DNA of 10,180 nt from Acidobacterium sp. (GCA_003152595.1 PMAM01000294.1:370-10549), one strand, 5' to 3'; shown: positions 1 through 6,984, counted from the first letter of the stretch. The notes: generated by a model not told the origin, from the letters alone. Program-made: numbers and translations.

Positions 1-578
1 GGACATCCATCGAACACCGCCCGCACCTTCAGCTTTTCCGCATCCACCACCGTCGCGCTGTTGCCCACGCGGTTCGTCACCACCAGCGTCGCGCCATCCG
101 GAGAAACCCGCACCACTCCCGGCGTTTCGCCCACACCCACCGCGCCAATCTCGCGCCGCTTTCTCAGGTCCAGAACCGATACGTTGTTCGACCCCGCGTT
201 CGCCACCCAGGCCCGCTCGCCCGTCGCGTCCACGCTGATCGACTCCGGCTCCCGATGCACCCCAATGGTCGCCACCACCTTATTCGTCACCGCGTCAATC
301 ACGCTCACCGACGCGCTGCCGCGATTCACGACATAAACCTCATCGCGTGTGGGGTTCACCGCAACGTCCGTCGGATCGTCGCCCACCGGAATGGTCGCGG
401 CGGTTGTCATGTGGACCAGATCCAGCACCGTGACCGAATTTCCGCCCCCATCAGTCACCCACGCGTATTCCCGAAAATCGGTCGGATACGTCGGAAAATG
501 CTTCCGCCTGCACCCGCCCAGGGGGAGTAACAACGGCAACATCGCCGCGGCCACGAAGACGAAGTGTGAAAACCACAC
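1..578 (-). CDS. YVTN/YncE-type beta-propeller lipoprotein, N-terminal part (partial)
   Basis: The minus strand is open from the window edge to about 578, and its C-terminus lies outside the window. The translation has a hydrophobic leader ending in a lipobox (PLGGC, Cys at about residue 23 from the GTG at 578), so it is probably an exported lipoprotein. After that come about four propeller-like repeats of roughly 40 residues, with signatures such as VYVVNRG, SVSVIDAVTNKVVATI, AWVANAGSNNVSVLDL and LVVTNRVGNSATVVDA. This is the pattern of YVTN/YncE-family beta-propellers, which generally act outside the cytoplasm; the ligand is unknown. The start is uncertain. The ATG at 542 leaves too short a leader, the GTG at 578 gives a normal lipoprotein signal, and a GTG at 617 lies inside a repeat copy. 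No clear Shine-Dalgarno decides between them. The propeller family call is strong, the precise role is not. Confidence 0.8.
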   Translation of the reverse strand, partial: MWFSHFVFVAAAMLPLLLPLGGCRRKHFPTYPTDFREYAWVTDGGGNSVTVLDLVHMTTAATIPVGDDPTDVAVNPTRDEVYVVNRGSASVSVIDAVTNKVVATIGVHREPESISVDATGERAWVANAGSNNVSVLDLRKRREIGAVGVGETPGVVRVSPDGATLVVTNRVGNSATVVDAEKLKVRAVFDGC

Positions 579-602
579 GTCTCGACTGGGGAGAAGTTTG
601 TC

Positions 603-640
603 GTTTTGAAGGGGCACGACTTCACAGCTTGCGGAAAAAC
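603..640 (+). repeat. REP-like repeat, degenerate copy 1
   Basis: The core TTTGAAGGGGCAC at 605-617 matches copies at 650-662 and 6985-6997. The following bases (GACTTCACAGCTTGCGGAAAAAC) look like a decayed version of the palindrome in the neighbouring copy. This copy overlaps the possible upstream start (GTG at 617) of the lipoprotein gene. Confidence 0.55.
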
Positions 641-648
641 TCGCCAGG

Positions 649-716
649 CTTTGAAGGGACACAGCTTCAGCTGTGCCGTAAGAGCCGTAAAACCACCCCG
701 GCTTTAGCCGCTGAGG
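649..716 (+). repeat. REP-like repeat, most complete copy, two small palindromes
   Basis: The core TTTGAAGGGACAC at 650-662 runs into a perfect hairpin CACAGC-TTCA-GCTGTG (660-675). A second small palindrome, CGGCT-TT-AGCCG, follows at 699-710. This two-palindrome unit lies between the stop of the DAHP synthase gene (777) and the start of the propeller gene. It may serve as a transcript-end structure for the minus strand, but it has no T-tract. I infer a dispersed, non-autonomous REP/MITE-like element; no RAYT transposase is visible here. Confidence 0.6.
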
Positions 717-776
717 GATGATTCTGAGCACCTGAGGCAGTGTCACATTCTCCATTGCGGCCAATTGCTGCCTGAA

Positions 777-1844
777 TTATCTCGCGGAAACAGCCGCCGC
801 GCTCTCCGACACATGGATTCCGCGCGGCACGCTCCGGTGCAGCACCGTCGCAATCTGCGAGCACTCGTCCATCAACTGCACGAACTGCTCGGGCACAATC
901 GACTGCATCCCGTCCGACAGCGCCTTATCCGGCTGGTGATGCACCTCGACAATCAGCCCGTCGGCGCCCACCGCCACCGCCGCCCGCGCCAGCGGCAGCA
1001 CCTTGTTGCGCTTGCCCGTCCCATGGCTGGGATCCACCAGGATCGGCAGATGGCTCTCCCGCTGCACCGCCGGCACAATGCTCAGGTCGAGAGTATTGCG
1101 CGTGTGATCCGCGAACGTCCGCACTCCGCGCTCGCACAGGATCACCTCGTAATTCCCCTCGCTCATGATGTATTCGGCCGCCATCAGGAACTCTTCCAGC
1201 GTCGCCGCCAGCCCGCGCTTCAACAGCACCGGCTTCCGCTTCCGCCCCGCCGCCTTCAGCAGCGAAAAATTCTGCATGTTTCTGGCGCCAATCTGGATCA
1301 CGTCCGCATATTCAGCCACCAGTTCCAGCGCCTCGTGGTCGATGGCCTCCGTCACAATCCGCAGCCCGAACCGCTCCCGGACCTCCGCCATGATCTTCAG
1401 CGCTTCTTCACCCAGTCCCTGGAACGCATACGGCGAAGTCCGCGGCTTGTACGCGCCGCCCCGGAAGAACTGCGCCCCGGCAGCCGCCACCTGCTCGGCA
1501 ATTGTGAACGCCTGTTCGCGTGATTCAATCGAGCACGGCCCCGCGATCATCGCCAGCTTCGCCCCGCCGATCGTCGCGTCGGTCCCCGCAAACCGGATCA
1601 CCGTGTCTTCGTCCTTCACGTCGCGGCTCACCAGCTTGTACGGCTTCGAGACGCGGATCACCTCCGCTACGCCGGCCAGCTCTTCGATGTTCCCGCGGTC
1701 CACCTCACCCTGGTTGCCGGTAATCCCAATTGCCGTCCGTTGCGCTCCTGGCAGCGGGTGCGCCCGATACCCGAGCCCTTCGATATGCTCGCAAACCGCC
1801 TTAATCTCTTCCGGCGTCGCCTGCGCCTTCATCACCACCAGCAT
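777..1844 (-). CDS. aroF: 3-deoxy-7-phosphoheptulonate (DAHP) synthase, type I-beta
   Basis: This enzyme condenses phosphoenolpyruvate and erythrose 4-phosphate to DAHP, the entry step of the shikimate pathway to Phe, Tyr and Trp, in the cytoplasm. The 355-residue protein has an N-terminal ferredoxin-like (ACT-like) domain (about 1-70), which in the Thermotoga-type enzyme mediates feedback inhibition. The catalytic TIM barrel carries AGPCSIES (101-108), FFRGGAYKPRTSPYAFQGLG (126-145), CERGVRT (237-243), DPSHGTG (271-277) and VEVHHQPDKALSDG. The expected metal ligands are Cys104, His274, Glu300 and Asp311. The ATG at 1844 is chosen because GAGGG sits 7 bases upstream and the protein then begins MLVVMK, as in the family; the frame is open further but the extra 31 residues look non-native. 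A TACACT hexamer at 1877-1872 is a weak -10 candidate. The gene stands apart from other aro genes in this window. Confidence 0.95.
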   Translation of the reverse strand: MLVVMKAQATPEEIKAVCEHIEGLGYRAHPLPGAQRTAIGITGNQGEVDRGNIEELAGVAEVIRVSKPYKLVSRDVKDEDTVIRFAGTDATIGGAKLAMIAGPCSIESREQAFTIAEQVAAAGAQFFRGGAYKPRTSPYAFQGLGEEALKIMAEVRERFGLRIVTEAIDHEALELVAEYADVIQIGARNMQNFSLLKAAGRKRKPVLLKRGLAATLEEFLMAAEYIMSEGNYEVILCERGVRTFADHTRNTLDLSIVPAVQRESHLPILVDPSHGTGKRNKVLPLARAAVAVGADGLIVEVHHQPDKALSDGMQSIVPEQFVQLMDECSQIATVLHRSVPRGIHVSESAAAVSAR

Positions 1845-1960
1845 GGTCTTGCCCTCACTTGAGCTAACCCAAGTGTAGTGGAACAGGTGCACAAAGGCGA
1901 AGACAGGGCCGGGAAGTGGGGGGTTCCCAGAGCGCAATCACCTGATGACCGGGAGGGACG

Positions 1961-2059
1961 CTACTCGTCCCGAAACAGGTCCCGTCCGCTCCGCGCCGCA
2001 ATCACGGCCGGGGTCAGAACCATTGCTACAAACAGAATCACAATCAAAGCGTCACGCAT
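1961..2059 (-). CDS. Possible small single-span membrane protein (32 aa)
   Basis: From the ATG at 2059 the frame encodes 32 residues: MRDALIV, a hydrophobic stretch (ILFVAMVLTPAVIAA, about residues 8-22), then a charged tail RSGRDLFRDE. That is the layout of a one-helix membrane microprotein. The frame stays open upstream to 2173, but that extension is Arg/Trp-rich and looks random, so I take the internal start. There is no clear Shine-Dalgarno (AAAAGTCCCT precedes the ATG). It lies 116 bases upstream of the DAHP synthase gene on the same strand, and two hairpins lie in its 5' region. I do not recognise the family. The hydrophobic core and sharp charged tail support a real gene, but at this length chance cannot be excluded. 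Confidence 0.42.
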   Translation of the reverse strand: MRDALIVILFVAMVLTPAVIAARSGRDLFRDE

Positions 2060-2123
2060 AGGGACTTTTACGCGCCCGGTTCGGAACCTTCTCCGGGCAG
2101 GACGCCAGTCTCTGTTGCAGTGG

Positions 2124-2148
2124 CCCCGAACTAAATAGCACTTCGGGG
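2124..2148. promoter_or_regulatory. Hairpin in the leader of the small membrane ORF
   Basis: CCCCGAA (2124-2130) and TTCGGGG (2142-2148) form a perfect 7-bp stem with an 11-base loop, 65-90 bases upstream of the ATG at 2059 on the minus strand. A second stem, GCCCGG/CCGGGC (2074-2098), lies between it and the start codon. They could be a structured 5' UTR. No known riboswitch is recognised. Confidence 0.35.
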
Positions 2149-2300
2149 TCTCCGCATGCGGCCAAAGCGTCACCCCGCCCCTAAAAACACACCCCGGGAT
2201 TCAAAATATTGCGGCACCCCGCAACTTCCATCCCAACCCAGGGTCCTTACCCAGCGTGAGGGGTCCCGGCGGGCTTCTCACACAGCAACTCTCCTCGGAC

Positions 2301-2349
2301 AACGAGGCTGCCTCTGTCAGATTTCGGTTGGGCAGCCTCGTTGCTTTTT
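2301..2349 (+). terminator. Intrinsic terminator facing the plus strand, with no gene upstream
   Basis: AACGAGGCTGCC (2301-2312) pairs perfectly over 12 bp with GGCAGCCTCGTT (2331-2342) around an 18-base loop. It is followed by GC and five T (2345-2349). The T-tract is only on the plus strand, whereas the genes on both sides are on the minus strand. Read on the minus strand the 3' arm is followed by GTCCGAGG, so it would be a poor terminator for the 2395-3657 gene. It may end an unannotated plus-strand RNA. Confidence 0.6.
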
Positions 2350-2394
2350 CGTCGACGGTGATCGGTGGCCGCCATGCTTGCCGCCCTCGACCCC

Positions 2395-3657
2395 TTACCG
2401 CTCGTTCAGCAGAATCTCGATCTGCGTGTCCTTCGGAAACCGGACCTCCTGCCCCCGCGCGATCCATCGGTAGTAGATCGACTTCGACAGCGCGAAATAC
2501 GCGAACCCCTGGCCCACCGCGGGATTCGCCGCCGCCATCGCCGCCACCCGCGCCGCAAATCCAAACCCGTTGCTGATCACGGCGCTGTTGCCCGGATTCG
2601 CCGCATCGTCGCCATACGATGCCGCCGTCATCACCCCCAGCGCCATCGGCGCCAGATACTTCCCCGGCCCCGAACTCGTCGCTGCCGTTCCCTCTTCGCT
2701 GATCTTCATTTTCGCGTTGCCGGAGGCCTCAGCCCCTGCCAGCTGCCCATGCACCGTCGACGCTGTGCCACCCTCGGCTTCAATGCTGCGAAACGTAAAC
2801 CGCAGTTTCCCGTTGCGCGCGAACCACCGCGCCGGCTGCGCCAGCGTCACCAGCCCCTGCATCTTCGTGCCCTCAGGAAACAGCACCTGCTTGCCATCCG
2901 GCGTCAGCAGCGGCCGAGTCAGGACCGCCGTCACCGGCGCGCCATGCTTGTCCGTCCCCGAATCCAGATCCACATTCAGCCGCGCTTCCACCACTCCGGT
3001 CGGCGTGCCATGCACTTCAGCCCGCGGCAGCGGCTCCGGCTCCGGCCCCGGAATCTTCAGTGGCGCAGTCAGCTCCGCGTCGTACTGCGTGCCCGTCCAG
3101 ATCATCGGCGGACTCCATGGCAGCTGTGCATACGCCCACTTCTCCACCCGATCCCCCAGCTTCGGATGATGAAACGTGTCCAGCGCCTCCCGCTTGCGAT
3201 TCTCGATCTCCTCCCGCGCCTTTTCCCTGAGCGTCGAGTGCTTCTTGTTGACGCTCATCCGCACCACGGTTGCGTCGCGCTGCACCACCGTCGTCTCGAT
3301 CGTCGCCGTCGTCCCGTCCGGCAGATACAGCGCATCGAAGCGGATGTCGGGAATCGCCGCCGGCACGAAATTGCCGTCCAGCATCGCCTGCACGCGATTG
3401 TTCTCCTGCGCCCGATGCATGCCCACAATCTCGCCCGATACCCGCGTGTTCACCGCCAGCACCTTGTGATCCACGCTGTAGATCGGTGCGATCAGATGTC
3501 CTTCGATGTGCGTTCCGGCCCGCACCCGGTAGCGATGGTCCACCTGGATCCGCAGCGGCACCCCCGCCGGAATGGTCGTGGTCTGCGCCCCGGCCGCCAG
3601 CCCACCGACGGACCAGACCAACACGAGCGCAGGCGCTGCGAACACCACCATCCTCAT
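2395..3657 (-). CDS. Exported protein of unknown function with repeated VirB10-like modules
   Basis: A 420-residue protein from the ATG at 3657 (MRMVVFAAPALVLVW...), with a clear Sec signal peptide ending near AAGAQ (about residue 25). I do not recognise a named family. Three stretches resemble the opening strand of VirB10/TrbI-like barrels: IPAGVPLRIQVD (29-40), WTGTQYDAELTAPL (187-200) and the C-terminal RFPKDTQIEILLNE (406-419). Two longer blocks also match one another: AGTHIEGHLIAPIYSVDHKVLAVNTRVSGEIV (47-78, quoted by ends AGTHIEG...SGEIV) and APVTAVLTRPL...FPEGTKMQGLVTLAQPA (240-276). A charged segment, 138-170, joins them. A Gly/Ala-rich stretch (333-386) precedes the C-terminus. A second ATG two codons in is equally possible. 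It lies 106 bases downstream of the YncE-like gene and is probably in the same transcript. It lacks the cytoplasmic and membrane-anchor layout of true VirB10, and no other type IV secretion genes are near. A periplasmic or envelope role is likely. Confidence 0.8.
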   Translation of the reverse strand: MRMVVFAAPALVLVWSVGGLAAGAQTTTIPAGVPLRIQVDHRYRVRAGTHIEGHLIAPIYSVDHKVLAVNTRVSGEIVGMHRAQENNRVQAMLDGNFVPAAIPDIRFDALYLPDGTTATIETTVVQRDATVVRMSVNKKHSTLREKAREEIENRKREALDTFHHPKLGDRVEKWAYAQLPWSPPMIWTGTQYDAELTAPLKIPGPEPEPLPRAEVHGTPTGVVEARLNVDLDSGTDKHGAPVTAVLTRPLLTPDGKQVLFPEGTKMQGLVTLAQPARWFARNGKLRFTFRSIEAEGGTASTVHGQLAGAEASGNAKMKISEEGTAATSSGPGKYLAPMALGVMTAASYGDDAANPGNSAVISNGFGFAARVAAMAAANPAVGQGFAYFALSKSIYYRWIARGQEVRFPKDTQIEILLNER

Positions 3658-3763
3658 CGCTTCAATAGACTCCAGCCGGACAGAAACGCATCGCGCGGCA
3701 CTCCCCCTTGTACCGGGAAACGCCACGCGATGCGCAGTCGGTGAACGCAGCTTCAGCGCCGCG

Positions 3764-4780
3764 TCATTTTTTCCCCACCACCACAATCTCGAACGTCCCC
3801 GGCTTCATCTGCGGACGCTTTCCATTCGCCGCCGGCTCCATCTCCGCCGTCGGCAGGAAAATCTCGTGTCGCATCCGATCCAGCCCCATCGTCCGCGCTC
3901 CATCGGCCGTCTTCACCGTCTGCTCCACGTCGAACTTCCCCGCCTTCTCTCCAATCACCGTCAGCGATCCATCGCGGCAGCTCGCGAATGCCTGATTCCT
4001 GAACACCCGCGTCGCATCCACGCCCGCCCCAATCGGCAGGTCCGCCACCACTTTGCCGTCCTCCGTGCTCATCACGATCATCTTCTGCGGATTCCGGCAG
4101 CCGACAAACAGACGGTGCGCTTTCGCATCGATCGCCATCCCCACCGGATGCCCGCCCGGCGCCACCGGCCACCGCGCCACCACCTTGCGCGTGTGCAGAT
4201 CCACTACCGCCACCAGGTCCTTGTCCTCGAGATTGATGTACGCCTTCCCGCTCCCATCCACCGCCAGAAACTCCGGCTTGCCACCCAGGTCGATCGGCGC
4301 ATCCATCTTGCTCTTCGGATCGATCTCCGGCTTGAACGCCATCAGCGCTCCGCCGTCGCCCGACACCGCCAGCACCAGGTTCGTGCTCGGGTCGTAGATG
4401 ATCCCATCCGAGTCGGGCATTGTCGCCAGCTTCCCCAGCACCTGGTAGGTCTTCAGGTCGAACACCAGGATCGCCCCGCTCCCGCCTCCATCGGTGATGA
4501 ACCCGCGCCCCAGCTTCGGCGCCAGCGCCACCCCGTGCGACCGCACCTGTCCCGGAATATCCCCGAGCACCTGGCCGGTCTCCTCATCGATCGCCTGCGT
4601 GTGCGTCGAGCGCGTCACAAAAAAGCGGTGATTCGCCGCGTCCACCGTTACATAATCCCAGCCGCCCTCGCCGCCAACGGGAAACGTCTTCGTCACCTGC
4701 CACTGCGTTTGCGCCCCCAGCGGCGCGCCACCCAGCAGGGCCACCGAGATCGCAGCGAAAACAACTGGACAAACACGCAT
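3764..4780 (-). CDS. Exported YncE-like beta-propeller protein
   Basis: About 338 residues. A signal peptide (MRVCPVVFAAISVALLGG...GAQ) is followed by a full-length YVTN-type seven-blade-like propeller with recurring elements such as YVTVDAANHRFFVT, AILVFDLKTYQVLGKL, LVAVVDLHTRKVVARWPV, GMAIDAKAHRLFVGCR and MIVMSTEDGKVVADL. YncE-type propellers are periplasmic or secreted and are often of unknown ligand; some bind DNA or other partners, so the function here is open. Two ATGs exist, 4786 and 4780. GAGGAG lies 7 bases before the second but only 1 base before the first, so I prefer 4780. The 420-residue exported protein follows after 106 bases, suggesting an operon. The first gene of the window is a distant relative of the same fold, but that one carries a lipobox and this one does not. 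Confidence 0.88.
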   Translation of the reverse strand: MRVCPVVFAAISVALLGGAPLGAQTQWQVTKTFPVGGEGGWDYVTVDAANHRFFVTRSTHTQAIDEETGQVLGDIPGQVRSHGVALAPKLGRGFITDGGGSGAILVFDLKTYQVLGKLATMPDSDGIIYDPSTNLVLAVSGDGGALMAFKPEIDPKSKMDAPIDLGGKPEFLAVDGSGKAYINLEDKDLVAVVDLHTRKVVARWPVAPGGHPVGMAIDAKAHRLFVGCRNPQKMIVMSTEDGKVVADLPIGAGVDATRVFRNQAFASCRDGSLTVIGEKAGKFDVEQTVKTADGARTMGLDRMRHEIFLPTAEMEPAANGKRPQMKPGTFEIVVVGKK

Positions 4781-4836
4781 CGTCATTCTCCTCGCAGGAA
4801 TTCCAGCACGCGGAAAATCGCCATTTCGCGCCCCCT

Positions 4837-4853
4837 GAACTCTACCCGAGTTC
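4837..4853. promoter_or_regulatory. Dyad GAACTC-TACCC-GAGTTC in the divergent promoter region
   Basis: A perfect 6-bp inverted repeat with a 5-base spacer lies 57-73 bases upstream of the YncE-like start and about 140 bases upstream of panD. Placement in a divergent intergenic region suits an operator, but the length is modest and chance is possible. No confident -35/-10 pair is seen for either gene. Confidence 0.25.
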
Positions 4854-4991
4854 TGCTGAATTCTTCCTGAAGGCCCCGCATCGGATCACCCCGACAATCC
4901 CGCGCCCTTTCATCGCCCCGCCCCCGGCGCATACCATAGAACTCAGAGCCACTGCATCCGCGCGACGGAGCGGCAGGCGGGAAGGAAAGTT

Positions 4992-5345
4992 GTGCGCTGG
5001 TTTCTCCGGTCCAAAATTCACAATGCCACGGTCACCGAAGCCAATGTCGAATACATCGGAAGCATCACCATCGATGTCGCTCTCATGGAAGCGGTCGGCC
5101 TCGAACGCGGCGAAAAAGTCCTCGTCGTCAGCAATACCTCCGGTGCTCGCCTTGAAACCTACACCATCGCAGGCGAACGCGGCTCCGGCACGGTCCAGAT
5201 GAACGGCGCCGCCGCCCACCTCATCCATCGCGGCGAGCAGATCATCGTCATGGGCTTCGAGCTTTCCGATACGCCCATTCAACCCAAAGTCATCCTCACC
5301 GGCCCGGACAACCGCTCGCCGCAGCCGCTCTCCGAAACCGGCTGA
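4992..5345 (+). CDS. panD: Aspartate 1-decarboxylase (pyruvoyl enzyme)
   Basis: PanD converts L-aspartate to beta-alanine, the amine half of pantothenate and hence CoA, in the cytoplasm. The 117-residue proenzyme shows the self-cleavage site YIGS, where Gly23-Ser24 is cut and Ser24 becomes the pyruvoyl group. It also has the family residues Lys8 (SKIHNATVTEA), Arg53 and Tyr57 (GARLETYTI), and Asn71 in MNGAAAH, each one below the E. coli numbering. The start is GTG at 4992, with AAGGA 6 bases upstream, and gives the canonical MxxxLxSKIH opening. It is the first gene of a plus-strand pair, with the PLP decarboxylase 111 bases downstream. panB and panC are not in the window. Length and all key residues look intact, so the enzyme should be functional. 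Confidence 0.96.
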   Translation: MRWFLRSKIHNATVTEANVEYIGSITIDVALMEAVGLERGEKVLVVSNTSGARLETYTIAGERGSGTVQMNGAAAHLIHRGEQIIVMGFELSDTPIQPKVILTGPDNRSPQPLSETG

Positions 5346-5456
5346 CCACGCCGCGACCCGATCCGCTTTGTTTCAAGCCGCCGCCGGCCGGCTGTTCTCC
5401 AGCTTGAAGCGCCCACCGTCTCCCGCACTTCCGTATTCTGGTTGCGGCAATCCTGT

Positions 5457-6917
5457 ATGACCTCCGCAACCGAAACCACGCCGCTCCTCCTCCTCGACGA
5501 GCCCACCCGCGCCTCCCTCTGGACCACTCTCGTCTCCGAAATCGAGCGCTACCTCCAGTCTGTCGACGAGCTCCCCGTCTCGCCCGCCCTCGACGCCCCC
5601 GCCATCCGCGCCTTCGCCGAGTCCTTCACCTTCGAACATCCGCTCCCGCCCACAGAAACCCTGCGCTCCATCGCCGCCCAGCTCACCCGCTACCAGGTCC
5701 ACACGCCTCACCCCAGCTACTACGGCCTCTTCAATCCCGCTTCCACCACCATGAGCATCGCCGCCGACGCCCTGGTCGCCGCGCTCAACCCCCAGCTCGC
5801 CGCGTGGAGCCACTCGCCTCTCGCCTCCGAGATGGAACTGCACCTCGTCCGCTCCCTCGCGGAAAAATTCGGCATCCCCCGCGATCAGGCCGATGGCGTC
5901 TTCACCAGCGGCGGAGCTGAAGCCAACCACACCGCGCTCCTCACCGCGCTCTTCCATCGCTGGCCGCAACTCGCCGGTGCAGGTCTCCGCTCCCTCGACC
6001 AGCAGCCCGTCTTCTACGTCTCCGCCGAAGGCCACCACTCCTTCCTCAAAGCCGCCAAAGCCTCCGGCCTCGGCGCCGATTCTCTGCGCGAAATCGAAGT
6101 CGACTCCTCTCTCCGCATGCGTCCCGACGCTCTCCGCGCCGCCCTCGAGCGCGATCGCGCCCACGGCCTCGCGCCCTTCCTCGTCATCGCCACCGCAGGC
6201 ACCACCGGAGCCGGCGCCATCGATCCCATCCCCGACATCGGCCGCGCCGCCCGCGATCACAACCTCTGGTTCCACGTCGATGCCGCCTGGGGCGGAGCCG
6301 CCGTCCTCGTTCCCGAACTGCGTCCCCTCCTCAACGGAACCGAACAAGCCGACTCCGTCACCTTCGACGCTCACAAATTCCTCTCCATCTCCATGGGCGC
6401 CGGCATCTATCTCACCCGCCATCCCGACGTCCTCACCCGCACCTTCGGCACGCTCACCGCTTACATGCCCAGGGAGGGCGAGCGCCTCCAGGCTGTCGAC
6501 CCCTTCTCGCATTCCATGCAGTGGTCGCGCCGCTTTACCGGACTCAAGCTCTTCCTCTCGCTCGCCGTCGCCGGCTGGGAAGGCTACGCCGTCACCATCC
6601 GCCACCAGACCGCCATGGGCGACTTGCTCCGCACCCAACTTGCCGACCGTGGCTGGAAGATCGTCAACGATACCCCGCTCCCGCTCGTCTGCTTCACCGA
6701 CGCAGCCCACTCCTGGGATCTCGCCCAGTGCCAGCGCGTCGCCAACGCCGTCATCGAATCCGGTCAGGCATGGATCTCCACCATCCAGGTGGGCCGCGAG
6801 AAACAGCCCGCCCTCCGCGCCTGCATCACCAGCTACCGCACCGAGCCCCGCCACATCGAAACCCTCCTCTCCGCCCTCGACCAGGCCCGTTCGGCTGCGG
6901 AAAACCCGGTTGTTTGA
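5457..6917 (+). CDS. PLP-dependent group II amino-acid decarboxylase
   Basis: A 486-residue member of the pyridoxal-dependent decarboxylase family that includes aromatic-L-amino-acid, glutamate and diaminobutyrate decarboxylases; it releases CO2 from an amino acid in the cytoplasm. Motifs in order: HPSYYGLFNP (85-94), NPQLAAWSHSPLASEME (111-127), TSGGAEANHTA (150-160) for PLP phosphate binding, AEGHHS with the cofactor-stacking His193, ATAGTTGAGAIDPI (245-258), HVDAAWGG with Asp275, and DAHKFLSISMGAG with Schiff-base Lys307. The substrate cannot be read reliably; aromatic amino acids, glutamate or aspartate are all possible. ATG 5457 is preferred over a TTG at 5442; neither has a good ribosome site. 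Its position just after panD invites the idea of a second route to beta-alanine, but this is only an inference. Codons end overwhelmingly in C. Confidence 0.92.
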   Translation: MTSATETTPLLLLDEPTRASLWTTLVSEIERYLQSVDELPVSPALDAPAIRAFAESFTFEHPLPPTETLRSIAAQLTRYQVHTPHPSYYGLFNPASTTMSIAADALVAALNPQLAAWSHSPLASEMELHLVRSLAEKFGIPRDQADGVFTSGGAEANHTALLTALFHRWPQLAGAGLRSLDQQPVFYVSAEGHHSFLKAAKASGLGADSLREIEVDSSLRMRPDALRAALERDRAHGLAPFLVIATAGTTGAGAIDPIPDIGRAARDHNLWFHVDAAWGGAAVLVPELRPLLNGTEQADSVTFDAHKFLSISMGAGIYLTRHPDVLTRTFGTLTAYMPREGERLQAVDPFSHSMQWSRRFTGLKLFLSLAVAGWEGYAVTIRHQTAMGDLLRTQLADRGWKIVNDTPLPLVCFTDAAHSWDLAQCQRVANAVIESGQAWISTIQVGREKQPALRACITSYRTEPRHIETLLSALDQARSAAENPVV

Positions 6918-6921
6918 CGGG

Positions 6922-6984
6922 TTACAGCTTCACGTTTCCAGGGAAGGCTCCCGCGTCCACCATGATGTGCTTCGGCTCGAGATC
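6922..6984 (-). pseudogene. 3' remnant of an unidentified gene
   Basis: A minus-strand frame ends at TAA (6924-6922) with the protein-like tail LEPKHIMVDAGAFPGNVKL. It is open for only 27 codons: a TGA at 7008-7006 stops it upstream, and its first codons run through a copy of the TTTGAAGGGGCAC repeat core (6985-6997). The residue mix looks like a real C-terminus rather than a shadow, but I cannot name the parent family. It probably represents the end of a gene broken where the repeat and the atypical acyltransferase segment begin. Confidence 0.3.

Larger units (their letters stand above)
2060..2394. other. Non-coding, hairpin-rich intergenic region (335 bp)
   Basis: No convincing coding frame is seen here on either strand. 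The region holds three inverted repeats: GCCCGG/CCGGGC (2074-2079 and 2093-2098), CCCCGAA/TTCGGGG (2124-2130 and 2142-2148), and a 12-bp terminator stem (2301-2342). The first two would fold in the leader of the possible small membrane gene read on the minus strand. No tRNA, SRP-like, 6S-like or riboswitch core that I know is recognisable by eye. Confidence 0.6.

Noticed and set aside
765..1523. 252-codon plus-strand open frame opposite DAHP synthase
   Set aside because: It is an antisense shadow; DAHP synthase motifs and metal ligands are all intact on the minus strand.
2201..2300. Search for SRP RNA, 6S RNA, tRNA or riboswitch upstream of the orphan terminator
   Set aside because: No conserved core of any of these could be recognised by eye on either strand.
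2365..3744. 459-codon Arg/His-rich open frame on the plus strand
   Set aside because: The low-complexity Arg/Pro/His composition is typical of an antisense frame. The minus strand encodes a signal peptide and a coherent exported protein.
3572..4870. 432-codon plus-strand open frame opposite the YncE-like gene
   Set aside because: It is Arg/His/Pro-rich with no motifs; the minus strand has a clear propeller with signal peptide and ribosome site.
4900..4940. Possible panD promoter (TTTCAT ... TACCAT)
   Set aside because: The match to -35/-10 consensus is too poor to call.
5374..5410. GC palindrome GCCGGCCGGC (5383-5392) with flanking CAAGC/GCTTG between panD and the decarboxylase
   Set aside because: There is no T-tract and the inverted flanks are short. 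Chance is likely in such GC-rich DNA, and the two genes may still be co-transcribed.
5373..6854. Long Gly/Glu/Asp-rich open frame (493 codons) on the minus strand opposite the PLP decarboxylase
   Set aside because: It is a shadow of the C-ending codon bias on the plus strand. It shows no family motifs, while the plus frame has a full set of decarboxylase motifs.
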